This document shows, piece after piece, positions 26,515 through 35,412 of a stretch of 61,809 nucleotides of DNA (position 1 is its first letter; every line of letters starts with the position of its first letter). The DNA lies in the NCBI RefSeq assembly GCF_004005495.1, contig NZ_RZYA01000034.1, positions 1 to 61,809 of the forward strand. Direction: 5' to 3'. The stretch is from Streptomyces antnestii. GTDB taxonomy: Bacteria > Actinomycetota > Actinomycetes > Streptomycetales > Streptomycetaceae. Under the pieces are notes generated by a model. That model was not told the DNA's origin. It saw nothing but the letters and a program-made list of their open reading frames with translations, and ran no database searches. The translations under genes and the position numbers were made by a program.

Positions 26515-27543
26515 TCAAAGCCAGCCAGAACGTGCGGCGTGCCACCCGAGTTGCAGGCGCGAATCCGCTCCGGCAAGGTCCATCAGACGGCGGGTCCGCC
26601 TCTCCACGGTGCGTATGGAGACCCCGAGTTGAGAGGCCGCCCGCCGGTCGGAGAACCCTGCCAGCAGCAGGGCGAGGACTTCCAGTTCCCCCTCGGTCGG
26701 CTGCTGATCGGCTGCCGACTCCTCGCGCACACCCGTGGCGGTGGTGTAGAGCGGCCGGGCCTGGGCCCATTCCCTCTCGAAGAGATGGACCAGGGCCGTC
26801 AGCAGGCCGCTGCGGTGCACCACAATTGCGCTCGGCTCGCCGCCGGAGTCCGCCATGTCCAGCGGCACCATGGCACGCTCGCGGTCTGAGACGACCATCT
26901 TCAAGGGCAGCGAGTCGGCCAGGCGAAGCTCCAGGCCCGCCAGGATGCCGGCCCGCACGTCCCGCGACACGTCTTCACCGTCGAGATAGCTTCTGGCAGC
27001 CACGACCCGGAAGTCGACTCCGCGGTCCAGCGCGGAGTTCTCCGACACGTCGGCATCCTCGCGCGGAACCGCGATGGGTACACCGACGAGGAAGACGAGC
27101 AACTCCCGCTGAGCGCCGCGCTGGAGTTGGTGGAACCGGTGCGCGACCTGCTCCGCGCCGACGACCACCTCCACGACGCTGCCCGCGGGGTGGGCGGCGG
27201 TACTGCGGTACTGCTCGGTCAGCATCGAGAACGCGGTCTCGGCCCGGTGCAGCGCGTTGCGCTGCTCGACGAGGAACGGGGCCATGGCCACCGACGGCGG
27301 TGTGAGCCGATAGCGGGCGGGCTGGAAACCGGCCCCGCAGTCGGCCGACTCAGACGTCTCGCTCCCGGCCTCGGTGGCGACCGCCACCAGGCCACGTGTC
27401 GCCAGGTCGAGCAGGATGCGGGCGGCCTCGCCCTCCTCGATTGCGGTCTGCCCGGCGAGTTCTCGCGCGGAGGCTGTCGGTCGGGCCATCAGTGCCGTGT
27501 AGATGGCCTCTTCAGCCGGGCCCAATCCCAGCGCCTGCAGCAT
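26515..27543 (-). CDS. LuxR-family regulator with TrmB-like N-terminal domain
   Basis: A 342-residue regulator. The first 60 residues form a TrmB-like winged helix (GLGPAEEAIYTALMARPTAS). A middle phospholipase-D-like or effector-binding region follows (SVVEVVVGAEQVAHRFHQLQ). The C-terminal LuxR helix-turn-helix is clear: EVLALLLAGFSDRRAASQLG then VSIRTVERRTRRLM. This domain order is common in Streptomyces orphan regulators. The start is uncertain: the ATG at 27543 begins the conserved part, and an ATG at 27621 is the next in-frame choice. It is on the same strand as the subtilase gene, 420 bases upstream, and may control it. Confidence 0.85.
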   Translation of the reverse strand: MLQALGLGPAEEAIYTALMARPTASARELAGQTAIEEGEAARILLDLATRGLVAVATEAGSETSESADCGAGFQPARYRLTPPSVAMAPFLVEQRNALHRAETAFSMLTEQYRSTAAHPAGSVVEVVVGAEQVAHRFHQLQRGAQRELLVFLVGVPIAVPREDADVSENSALDRGVDFRVVAARSYLDGEDVSRDVRAGILAGLELRLADSLPLKMVVSDRERAMVPLDMADSGGEPSAIVVHRSGLLTALVHLFEREWAQARPLYTTATGVREESAADQQPTEGELEVLALLLAGFSDRRAASQLGVSIRTVERRTRRLMDLAGADSRLQLGWHAARSGWL

Positions 27544-27775
27544 GCGGCGTACAGCACCTCCCCGGGCGGCCACGGTGTAAGGCCCTAGCTCAGATCGCGC
27601 TGTGCCGAGCGGGTCCTTCATCCTTCTCGGCCGAATCGTATCCGCTGTCAGGATGTCACCTTCGGCTGTCTGCCGGGTCTTCGCCCAACCCGCTGCAACC
27701 CCGGATGGTGCTGCTGGCCGAACGGCGCGGCTGGCAGTCTTGATCGCTGCTGGGCCCGCTGATTGGCTGGCCGGT

Positions 27776-28315
27776 ATGACTGAGCTCGGACCCGTCGCCT
27801 GGCCGCCCGCCCCGATCCGGACCGAGCGGCTTGTGCTCCGAGAGCCCCAGGCCCGGGACCGTGCGGCGTTCATCGAGTTGCTCGCCTCGCCGGACGTGCA
27901 CACGTACCTCGGCGGCCCCCGGCCGCGTGACGAGCTTGAGCGCGCGATGTCCGGGGCGCCCGAGCAGTGGCCCGGGAGCTTCGTCGTTGATCTCGACGGG
28001 GCGATGATCGGCCAGATCCTGCTCCGGAGAGCAACGGAGCACCTTCGCCCGGCCGCCGTAGGGAAGGCCGATCTTGGCTACCTGCTCCTGCCGCGGGCGT
28101 GGGGACGCGGATACGCCGCCGAGGCGTGCGCCGCGGTGCTCGACTGGTTCACCGGCGCGCTTCCCGGCGAACCAGTCGTACTCGCCACCCAGACTGCCAA
28201 CGTCCGCTCGATGCGCCTCGCCGCGAAACTGGGGTTCGTCGAGGTGGAGCGGTTCGAGGCATGGGGCGCTGAGCAGTGGCTCGGCATACGGTCGCCTGTC
28301 GTGAAGTCCGGTTGA
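27776..28315 (+). CDS. GNAT family N-acetyltransferase
   Basis: A 179-residue RimJ/RimL-type enzyme that transfers acetyl from acetyl-CoA to an amine. Signatures: IRTERLVLREPQARDRAAFI at the N-terminus, then DLGYLLLPRAWGRGYAAEAC with the R/Q-x-x-G-x-G/A acetyl-CoA loop, and ANVRSMRLAAKLGFVEVERF near the end. The ATG at 27776 fits the usual start. The gene is divergent from the LuxR-type regulator. A strong terminator follows at 28331. The substrate is unknown. Confidence 0.87.
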   Translation: MTELGPVAWPPAPIRTERLVLREPQARDRAAFIELLASPDVHTYLGGPRPRDELERAMSGAPEQWPGSFVVDLDGAMIGQILLRRATEHLRPAAVGKADLGYLLLPRAWGRGYAAEACAAVLDWFTGALPGEPVVLATQTANVRSMRLAAKLGFVEVERFEAWGAEQWLGIRSPVVKSG

Positions 28316-28330
28316 TGGCCTGGCATGACT

Positions 28331-28358
28331 AGGGGCCCGAACGTGGATTCGGGCCCCT
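28331..28358 (+). terminator. hairpin terminator after the GNAT gene
   Basis: AGGGGCCCGAA and TTCGGGCCCCT form an 11-base-pair perfect stem with a six-base loop, 16 bases after the stop codon. Confidence 0.8.
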
Positions 28359-28430
28359 CGCGAACCTGTTCCTGTCAGCCTTCGTGCCCTGGCCGACCGA
28401 CCCGCCGGACCAGCAGCGCGGCCAGTCCCG

Positions 28431-30108
28431 GTGAGCCCATATGCGTACGTGGTTGGCCTCGCCTTCCCGGCCGACGCCCCCTTAGCCATCACCGCGGCCG
28501 TGCGTCAGCTCGACGAGCTCGTCGAGCACCTCCAGGTCACTCTTCGAGGTACGACGGAACACCCCCAGCACCGGGTCCCGGAATCGGTCGAGCACCTGGC
28601 CGCCGCCCAGCGGGCCCTGCGCCGAGCCCCTCGGTGGCTGCCGGCCCTGGAAGGCCGAGGTCCTGCTACCGCCGGGCGGCACCCCGCTGGGCGACGCGAT
28701 CCAGGCCACAGTCGCCGCAAGCGACCTGATCGCCAGTCACCGGGCACGCGACGGAGCTCCGGTGACGCCGTACGCGTTAGCCTTCGCCGAACAGCCGGCG
28801 CGCTCCTACCTCCTGCGCCGCTCGGCCGAGCTGGCCTGGGGCGCCGGGCGGGTGGCGCGGGCCCTTGCCCAGGCCGCGCCGAGCGGCCACGCCGAGGTCC
28901 AACTGCAGCTCGCCCACGACAGCCTGGCCCGGGCTTCCGTCGTCGGCCGGGCCGCCGGAGCCGACGAGAACCCGGCGCTGGCCGCGTACCCGCTGGCCTT
29001 ACCGCTGGCCGAGCACCCCGCGCTGCCCACCGACCGTCTCCACACGATCCCCGACCACCTCGCAGACGACTGCGAGAGGCTTTCCCGCGCCGCCTTCGAG
29101 GCGCTCCACGGCCGGGGAGAGCAGCAACTGAGCGGTTCCGACCTGCAACAGCTCGCCCGGTGGAGGGCCTTGGGCAATCTCCTGTCCGGTCGTGCCCTGC
29201 TCTACGTCGCCGACCAGGCCCCGACCCCGGCCGCCGCCGACGAACTACGCGAGGCAGCCACAAAGCTCCGTACCGCGGCCAGGACCTGGCAGGAAGCGGC
29301 CTCCGGATGGCACCGAGTGGTCGACGTCGCCGACCCCCGCGCCCATCCGACGCTGCCGCCGCCCGGCTACGCGCTGGTACGCAGCGGCCGGTTCGCCGCC
29401 ATGCCCGCCACCGCCCCACACCCGGCCCTGGGGGTCGCCCACGCGGCCACGACACGCATGGGGCAACTGCTGTACGGGGCCGAATGGCAGCCGAGCACCC
29501 CGGGACGGCCGGAGGCACGGCCCGCGGCCGATGTACTGGCCGACGCCGGCGGGCTCGCCCGGCTGACCGAGACCGTGTACCGGATGTCGGCAACCGGCTG
29601 GCAGCTCGCCGCGGCCTCCCCCGTCGCACTGCGGCGGATCGGCGCCCGGCTCGTCACCAACACCGTCGAGCACCGGCCCGCCGACGCCGCCTACCGCTTC
29701 TACCCACTCCCAGGACACAGGGCGGAACGGCTCGCCGAGTCCTACAAACCGGTCCTGAACGCCGAACGCACCGCCGCCAGCGCACTGCTGCGGACGGCCA
29801 GGCACACCGGCATGGACCTGCGCCGGGCCACACTGGATGCCGCAGCACACCAGTCCATCGCCGCACAGAGGCTGGACACGACCAGATTCCCGCCCCGCTG
29901 TGCCGCCCAGGAGCGCGACGGTTGGAATGCCGACCGTGCCCCGATCGCAAGGTCTGGGGCTGTAGGACAGCCGACCACCCGTGCGACTGCCGGGCCCGCG
30001 CCAGCCTCGAGCGACGCTCCCCTTACCAGGGAGGGTCCTTGGCGGCCGGGCATGCGTGAGTCCGGCTCTTCCAGGGCGACCAGGGCGACCAGGGCGACCA
30101 AGCGATGA
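28431..30108 (+). CDS. unrecognised protein with three TTA codons and one probable frame break
   Basis: A GTG at 28431 opens a coherent reading (YVVGLAFPADAPLAITAAVR, then QLDELVEHLQVTLRG). Near 28672 the sense passes to the next frame (TPLGDAIQATVAASDLIASH), which runs through a GTG at 28762 to the stop at 30108. The product is helical and alanine-rich, with EAATKLRTAARTWQEAASGW in the middle and a basic low-complexity tail encoded partly by CCAGGGCGA repeated three times (30071-30097). TTA codons occur at 28482, 28777 and 28999. These are rare in Streptomyces and make a gene depend on the bldA tRNA. No signal or membrane segment was seen. No family is recognised; the residues after about 29880 may also be out of frame. 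Confidence 0.6.
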
Positions 30109-30241
30109 GGTCATCCGTTCAGCCCGCACGCTTCGACCTGCCTTCTGGCTGCGCGGCCACGTCGATCGACCGGCCTCGCAGTACGACGAGCGAGCGCTCG
30201 GCTACCCAGTCCTTGCCCTCCACTGACGCGGCCCGCGCCAT

Positions 30242-30562
30242 TCAACCCGCCAGCTCCGCCAGCCACGGATGCCCAGGGTGTACCAACTCCAGCCACCCAC
30301 TCAGGACATCCCGTCGCGCCCTGCTCAGCAGCGGCAGCACTCCGTCGAAGTCCGCCTGATCCTTCGGTCGTGCCGCCTTCGCTTTGAACAGCAGCACCAA
30401 CTCCGGCACCAAATAAGGGACCCCGTCCGCCGCTCGCGCAATGATCGCGTCGTACGGCAGCCGAAGTCTGTCGTCCCGCCGGCAGATCCACGTGCCGCCT
30501 TCGTGCGGCTCGCGGAAGACGTCAAACATGGAAGTGAACGGGTTCGCGGTTTCTGCACGTCG
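30242..30562 (-). pseudogene. nucleotidyltransferase-like protein, C-terminal fragment
   Basis: Reading from the fragment start: FREPHEGGTWICRRDDRLRL, then IPYDAIIARAADGVPYLVPE, FKAKAARPKDQADFDGVLPL and ELVHPGHPWLAEL. This is the C-terminal half of the small nucleotidyltransferase-like proteins often labelled amino acid transporters in Streptomyces. The N-terminal half with the nucleotide-binding residues is absent. At about 30570 the sequence passes directly into a DNA ligase fragment. Confidence 0.65.
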
Positions 30563-30579
30563 AACAGGGCGGAACCCTG

Positions 30580-30870
30580 CCTCGATCGGCCGATGTACCG
30601 CAAGCCGCTCCCCCCGTCCATCCGCCCCAGAAGCACCGTCGTCGGCGACGCGAGCGAGCCGCTGACCGCGCCGACCACAGCCTCCGTCGACGCCCGGGCC
30701 CGGTACTTCCTCCACCCGCGGCTCGCCGTGTACCTCTGGTCCAGGGGTTTGAAGACCAGGCCCTCCATCCCTGCCGACGAGCAGGACAGCCACTCGGCTG
30801 CCGTCGCTGGGTCGGTGGTCGACGGGCACAGCGCAAACTGCGGCCCGATGTCGACGGTCACGCAATTCGG
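30580..30870 (-). pseudogene. ATP-dependent DNA ligase, internal fragment
   Basis: The minus strand reads FALCPSTTDPATAAEWLSCS, then SAGMEGLVFKPLDQRY, GWRKYRARASTEAVVGAVSG and TVLLGRMDGGSGLRYIGRS. This is the adenylation-domain end and the start of the OB-fold in LigD/LigC-type ligases. Both gene ends are lost, so it is a relic joined to the nucleotidyltransferase fragment. Confidence 0.7.
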
Positions 30871-30882
30871 CTCTGGCGAAGC

Positions 30883-31090
30883 GACGCCGTCGCGCTGTAC
30901 CGCTCCAGCCCGGGGCGGCCCGTCGCGGCCGTGGCCAAGGACCTTGGCGTGAACCATGAGACGCTCCGCCTGTGGATCAAGGCAGCCGAGACGGCCGAAG
31001 CGCCGTCCGCGCGGGCGGAGGCGGACAAGGTCGCCGAGATCGCCGCCCTGCGCCGGCAGGTGCGCGAGCTGGAGCTTGAGCTCCTGCGCG
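30883..31090 (+). pseudogene. IS3-type orfA fragment
   Basis: The reading AVALYRSSPGRPVAAVAKDL then GVNHETLRLWIKAAETAE is the helix-turn-helix of IS3-family OrfA. It is followed by the leucine-zipper region IAALRRQVRELELELL. There is no start, and the rest of the element is missing on both sides. Confidence 0.75.
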
Positions 31091-31155
31091 GGTTTCGATA
31101 CTCCACCACTTGCATCACCCGCCTTGTTCAGTGCGCCTCGCCCTCCGCCTCAGGG

Positions 31156-31310
31156 CGGCGTCGTTCAGTGGGTCTGTCCGGTTTGATCACGTGATGCCGA
31201 GGCTGGCCAGGGGTGGCGTTGCACGCGTGGTGGCTAGTGCATTCGGCCATGCGGAGGGCTCCGATGACGAGGTTGCACAGGCTGGCCAAGGCCCGACGGG
31301 GCGGCCAGAT
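31156..31310 (-). pseudogene. ISAs1-type element end, degenerate copy
   Basis: GGCGTCGTTCAGTG followed by a degenerate copy of the last 40 codons of an ISAs1-type transposase. It aligns with 32477-32640, the equivalent end of the element beside it, with many substitutions. Confidence 0.7.
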
Positions 31311-31331
31311 CTGCCAGCGTCCCAGATCCGT

Positions 31332-32300
31332 TCACCGGCGTGCCGGGGAACCGCCCCCGACCCGTTTGCGCACCCGACGCACCAGCTCGTCGGCGGCTTG
31401 CGGCCACTTGGGGTACTGAAAGTCGAAGCCTGCCTGGGCCAGTCGACCCGGGACGACGCGGCGGCTCTTAAGCAGCAGTTCGGTGTCGGAACGCAGAGCG
31501 AACGCGCCGACCTCGGCCATCCACTTGGTCGCAGGGAGACCCACCGGTACACCCCACGCGGAGCGCAGGGTGCGCATGAATGCGCGCTGCGGCAGAGGAT
31601 GGGGAGCCGCCAGGTTCACCGGCCCTGCGATGTCGTCCCGGTCGATCAGGAACTCCACCGCGCGCACAAAGTCGTGTTCGTGGATCCACGACACGTACTG
31701 CGCTCCGCCGGCGACCGGGCCGCCGAGACCCAGGCGGGCCAGTCCCAGCAGGACGGCGAAGACCCCGCCGGGGTCCGGGCTCATCACCATGGCCGAGCGC
31801 AGGGCGACCTTGCGCGTGGCCAGCGTTTCGGCCTGCTGCTGAGCCTGCTCCCAGGCCTTGGCGATTTCGACGCTGTACGCCCAGTAGTTCGGCACGCCCG
31901 GTTCGGCGCCGCCGATCACACCGGTGGCCTCGTCGTTGGGGGCGTCGAAGCGGTGCGCGTACACCGTGGCGGTGCTCATCTGCAGCCATACCCGGGGCGG
32001 TCGGGCAGCGTCCGCGATCGCGGCGCCCACGAACCGGGTGGAGTCGACCCGGGAGTCCATCATCTCCTGCAGGTTAGCCGCCGTGTATCGGCAACTCACA
32101 GTGCGTCCAGCCAGATTGATCACGACATCGCTGCCGTCCACTGCCGCCGTCCATGGCCCCAGGGTCTTACCGTCCCATTGGACCTCGCCCTCGCGCCTGG
32201 GACGTCTGGTGAGTATCAAGACCTCGTGGCCGGCGGCGTCGAGTGCGCGCTTCAGGACCGCGCCGACCTGTCCGGTCCCACCAGGAATCACAATCTTCAT
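31332..32300 (-). CDS. TIGR01777-type NAD(P)-dependent oxidoreductase/epimerase
   Basis: A 322-residue atypical SDR. It starts with MKIVIPGGTGQVGAVLKRAL, the Rossmann glycine motif GGTGQVG. Other family marks are VINLAGRTVSCRY, VWLQMSTATVYAHRFDAPND and SWIHEHDFVRAVEFLIDRDD. The family is widespread and its substrates are mostly unknown. GGGAGGGGGAG precedes the ATG at 32300. A perfect operator-like palindrome lies 42 bases upstream, so a repressor probably controls it. It is isolated between IS sequences but appears intact. Confidence 0.9.
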   Translation of the reverse strand: MKIVIPGGTGQVGAVLKRALDAAGHEVLILTRRPRREGEVQWDGKTLGPWTAAVDGSDVVINLAGRTVSCRYTAANLQEMMDSRVDSTRFVGAAIADAARPPRVWLQMSTATVYAHRFDAPNDEATGVIGGAEPGVPNYWAYSVEIAKAWEQAQQQAETLATRKVALRSAMVMSPDPGGVFAVLLGLARLGLGGPVAGGAQYVSWIHEHDFVRAVEFLIDRDDIAGPVNLAAPHPLPQRAFMRTLRSAWGVPVGLPATKWMAEVGAFALRSDTELLLKSRRVVPGRLAQAGFDFQYPKWPQAADELVRRVRKRVGGGSPARR

Positions 32301-32341
32301 CGGCTCCCCCTCCCTCGTCTCGGGGCGAGCCTAGACCAAAG

Positions 32342-32355
32342 TTGAACACGTTCAA
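32342..32355. promoter_or_regulatory. operator-like palindrome of the TIGR01777 gene
   Basis: TTGAAC-AC-GTTCAA is a perfect six-base inverted repeat with a two-base centre, 42 bases before the start codon. It resembles sites for small dimeric repressors such as the TetR family. No such regulator gene is adjacent. Confidence 0.55.
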
Positions 32356-32475
32356 AACCAGGGGTGCGATCCCGATTTGAGCCAGCCTCGCCGTACGGCA
32401 CACGCCGCTCGACGTCAGCTGAGCTGTCTGATCAGGGCATTCGTCGGTCGCGAATCGGCGTACAGGGCCCCTGGA

Positions 32476-33863
32476 TGGCGTCGTTCAGTGAGCGTTGTCC
32501 GGTTTGATCACGTGATTCCGAGGGTGGCCAGGGGGCGGGTGGCGTTGCGCGCGTGGTGGCGGAGGCTGGCGGCGATGCTGGTGTGTCCGGTGAGGCGGAG
32601 AGCTCCGATGGCGAGGTTGCGCAGGTTGGCCATGGCCCGAGGGGCGGTGCCGGTGTGTACGCGGGAGGCGTCTTCGGTCCAGGCGGTGTCGCGTACGTGG
32701 TGGAGCTGGTTTTCGATGTCCCAGTGCCGGCGGACGCGGTGCGCGATTTCGGTGGCGTCTGCCTGTTCGGCCGTGAGGTCGGTGACGGCGTAGACGCGCT
32801 CGAGGGTGACCTTGCCCGTGGAGATGATGCGGCGGCGCCGCACGATCTGTACGGCCTGCGCGGCGTGGGGGAAGTTCAGGTCGGCAACGGTGGCGGTCTT
32901 GACCCGGCGGATCTCGTCGCGGCCGTGCGCGGTGGCGCGGGTCTTGCCCAGCAGTGGCACGTCCCCCAGGGCAGGCATTTCAGGCGCTGGTGCAAAAGTG
33001 GCTGGTTCGCCTTGATTACGGCGATGTAGTGGGCCTTCTTGTCCTCCACGAGGAAGCGCGCGTGCGCGGTCTGGGAGTGCAGGGCGTCGAAGGTGACCAC
33101 GGTGTCGGCCATGTCGAGCCCGGCAAGCAGGGGCCGGAAGATAGTGATTTCGTTGGTCTTGCCGTCCACCTCGCGCTGGGCGGTGACCAGGCCGGTGCCG
33201 GTCATCGCGGCGAGCAGGTGGACCTGGGTGCCGTCGGCGCTGCGGGCGCCCCGCACCGTCTTGCCGTCCACGGCCAGGGAACGATGGAGCTGGTCGACCG
33301 GGTCCTGACCGGGTGGCGGGCAGTCAGGTTCGCGGGCGGCGAGCCAGGCGCCGATCGCGGCGTCCAAGGCGTCGCCGTCGATGCGCTGCAGGACCCGGCG
33401 CACAGTGGCTTCAGCGGGGGCGGTCGGGCCGCTGGGTTCACGGCACGGGCCGCCCAGGGCGGCGAGCACAGCGGTTGGTGCGTCCGCAGCCCACTCTGCG
33501 ATCGCGGCCAGGGACTTGGCGCCGGACAGGACCGCGCAGGCGGCCAGGGCGAGGACGAAGGCGAGGGGATGGCGGCGTCCCTTGGCCCGGCGCGGATCGG
33601 GCACCGAGGCGAGACAGTCCAGCAGGCCAGGGTGTTCCTCGGGCGCGGGAGACCGGGCAGCAGCGAGCTGGCCCAGACCGGCAGGGATGGGCGGTGATGA
33701 ACGGCCAGGCACGGCTTCCGTTGCGGTGATCAGGGACTCGACACCTCATGATCACCCGGAGGCCGTGCCTGCCTCCCGTTCGGGCCCGATCTGCAGACGT
33801 CACAGCCAGTCCAGCTACCTGAGTCGCCATCAAGCTGGTCAGATCGACTGAACGACGTCGCCC
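32476..33863 (-). mobile_element. ISAs1-type insertion sequence, about 1.39 kb
   Basis: The ends are G-G-C-GTCGTTCAGT (32477-32489) and the inverted copy ACTGAACGAC-GTC-GCC (33847-33861). The element contains one transposase gene on the minus strand, broken by a single-base change. An end fragment of a sister copy lies at 31156-31310. Confidence 0.8.
32508..33712 (-). pseudogene. ISAs1-family transposase with one frame break
   Basis: It should be about 400 residues. The N-terminal part contains LLDCLASVPDPRRAKGRRHP, AVDGKTVRGARSADGTQVHL and ITIFRPLLAGLDMADTVVTF. The C-terminal part in the next frame contains RHWDIENQLHHVRDTAWTED and ends RPLATLGIT, all typical of ISAs1 transposases. The frame changes near 32975, in GTCCCCCAG on the plus strand. 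One more C there would restore LPWGDVPLLGKTRATAHG, so a single lost base explains it. Confidence 0.85.
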
Positions 33864-33882
33864 TGCCCTCCGCCTGGCCTGC

Positions 33883-34356
33883 TCAAACTGAGCTTGTTCT
33901 ATGGTCACCGGTGGCCAACTGTGACGCTTCGCCGTGCCAAAACCGCATGACTGCGCCGGTTGCTGCTCCTGGGTGGGCACGTTCGTACTGATCATGCCAA
34001 ACAGTGATCGTGAAGAGCAGTGCAATGGCTGCCAAGATCAGTTGGACCGCACCTGCGAACGGATGTGCCGAGTACAGGAAGAGCACGGCGATCACTAGCA
34101 CGCCAAGCGTGAACCCGCCGAACCAGAAGATCGGAGCCCAGTCCATCGCTGGTGCCGCAGTTTGCCCGTCCGCACTGCCCCTCCCACGGATGACCGACGT
34201 CAGACCCAGCAGATAAGCGACCGGGATTTCGATGAGTAGCACAATCAGGCTTATGCAGCCGCCTGCGAACCCGTCGCCTCGCAAGTTCGAGGGCTTCTCG
34301 GGGCCGTCATCGTTCTCCGGCAGGCGCGGGACACGCGTACTGGGTTCGAAGGGCAT
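33883..34356 (-). CDS. small membrane protein, 157 aa
   Basis: A charged N-terminus (MPFEPSTRVPRLPENDDGPE) precedes three hydrophobic segments: CISLIVLLIEIPVAYLLGLT, WFGGFTLGVLVIAVLFLYSA and GAVQLILAAIALLFTITVWH. Both outer loops are short. The ATG at 34356 is chosen because the reading above it is arginine-rich and unlike a protein; the ribosome binding site is weak. The function is unknown. A second small membrane protein with a similar plan is encoded at 34916. Confidence 0.65.
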   Translation of the reverse strand: MPFEPSTRVPRLPENDDGPEKPSNLRGDGFAGGCISLIVLLIEIPVAYLLGLTSVIRGRGSADGQTAAPAMDWAPIFWFGGFTLGVLVIAVLFLYSAHPFAGAVQLILAAIALLFTITVWHDQYERAHPGAATGAVMRFWHGEASQLATGDHRTSSV

Positions 34357-34570
34357 GGTCACATGCTGGAACGTGACGTCGTGCACCGCTTCACGGTTCA
34401 CCAGGCCGAGACCGACTCGTGGCCAAGCTGAGCACCCCGTAGGGCCCCTGCCTCCGACTACAAAGTGAACGCATGCGCTCGTCCGAGGATTCCGGAGACA
34501 TGTACACGGCCGCCGTCTGATCCTGTGCTCCGACCAAAGAGGCACCTGACCAGCACGAAGGCCCTGGGGA

Positions 34571-34810
34571 GTGACTCTGCTGCATCACGACGCCGGACGT
34601 GAGCCGTTCGCGGTGGCGTCACGCTTCCGGGACGACTTCTTCGACTGCCCGACCAGGCGGGGACGCGTTGCCCGAGCTGACCGATGCGCTGTTGTGCGCG
34701 GACGGGCCAGCGACCACGCCAGTGGACCTCACGCTGACGGCCGAGCACCGGCGCCGTCATGGCGCCTGTACGACGGGCCTGTGGGCAGTTGTCAGCGTTG
34801 GTCATCGCTG
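34571..34810 (+). pseudogene. transposase N-terminal remnant (NF041680-like)
   Basis: The reading LLHHDAGREPFAVASRFRDD continues after a frame break as GDALPELTDALLCADGPATT then PVDLTLTAEHRRRHGA. This is the N-terminus of a transposase family common in Streptomyces. It is broken in frame and lacks the catalytic part. Confidence 0.65.
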
Positions 34811-34915
34811 AGCGTCCTCCCATGGCCCAGACGGCCCCGCGAACGCTCCCGATCGTGGTCCACACTGAGTAGGAGCGCTCATGTGCAACAGGGGCGGGCG
34901 GAGGACGCTGAACGC

Positions 34916-35218
34916 ATGAGTGAGCCTTCTGCACTTCGACAAGTCGCGGTCGCCGTGGTTCTTCTCATCGTCGATCTGGCGGTGATCGCCTGGTTCCTCT
35001 GGAGCTATTCGTGGATCGGATGGGGGGATCGTTGGAACCCGCAAAGTGTGCCGGAGGCCCCGAGGGTTGCGTGGCGTGCGGTGTGGGTCTTGATAGGGGC
35101 AGCGGCGGTGACAGGTGTTGGCCTTGTCGCCCTACGGTGGCGCATTTCGGGGGCCGTTCAGTTGTCCGTGTTGGGCATCGGCGCGGCGCTCTTCGTCTAC
35201 TTGGCTGTTCGTAAGTAG
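34916..35218 (+). CDS. small membrane protein, 100 aa
   Basis: Three hydrophobic segments (VAVAVVLLIVDLAVIAWFLW; AWRAVWVLIGAAAVTGVGLV; SGAVQLSVLGIGAALFVYLA) with short loops. The ATG at 34916 has GGAGGA eleven bases upstream. The last segment resembles that of the protein at 33883 (GAVQL), so the two may be distant relatives. The function is unknown. A tRNA-Ser 3' end follows 38 bases after the stop, so this gene may be cargo of the element that used that site. Confidence 0.65.
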   Translation: MSEPSALRQVAVAVVLLIVDLAVIAWFLWSYSWIGWGDRWNPQSVPEAPRVAWRAVWVLIGAAAVTGVGLVALRWRISGAVQLSVLGIGAALFVYLAVRK

Positions 35219-35256
35219 AGCGATATCGAGGACGCGAGCGTCGGCGCTTTGGCAAT

Positions 35257-35311
35257 CTTGAAAACCGTCGTGGTGCGAGTTACCGTGGGTTCAAATCCCA
35301 CACCCACCGCG
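35257..35311 (+). other. attachment site: 3' part of tRNA-Ser (UGA)
   Basis: The sequence runs from the anticodon loop CTTGAAA through the variable arm to the T arm (GTGGGTTCAAATCCCAC) and the acceptor end (ACCCACCGC). The 5' half of the tRNA, which should pair with the acceptor, is absent. This is the usual scar of a site-specific integrative element at a tRNA-Ser gene. A normal tRNA terminator follows. Confidence 0.75.
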
Positions 35312-35320
35312 CAGGTTGAC

Positions 35321-35351
35321 GGCTCCTGACCAGGTAAATCGGTCAGGAGCC
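35321..35351 (+). terminator. terminator after the tRNA-Ser remnant
   Basis: GGCTCCTGACC pairs with GGTCAGGAGCC, an 11-base-pair stem with a nine-base loop followed by GTTTCGTTG. Confidence 0.85.
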
Positions 35352-35412
35352 GTTTCGTTGCATGTTGTCCGTGGGTGCCCGTTGTTCACCGGGATTCCCC
35401 GCTCCCCAGCCC

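Noticed and set aside
35221..35311. A complete tRNA-Ser gene
   Set aside because: The 5' half that should pair with the acceptor and anticodon stems is absent; only the 3' part matches.
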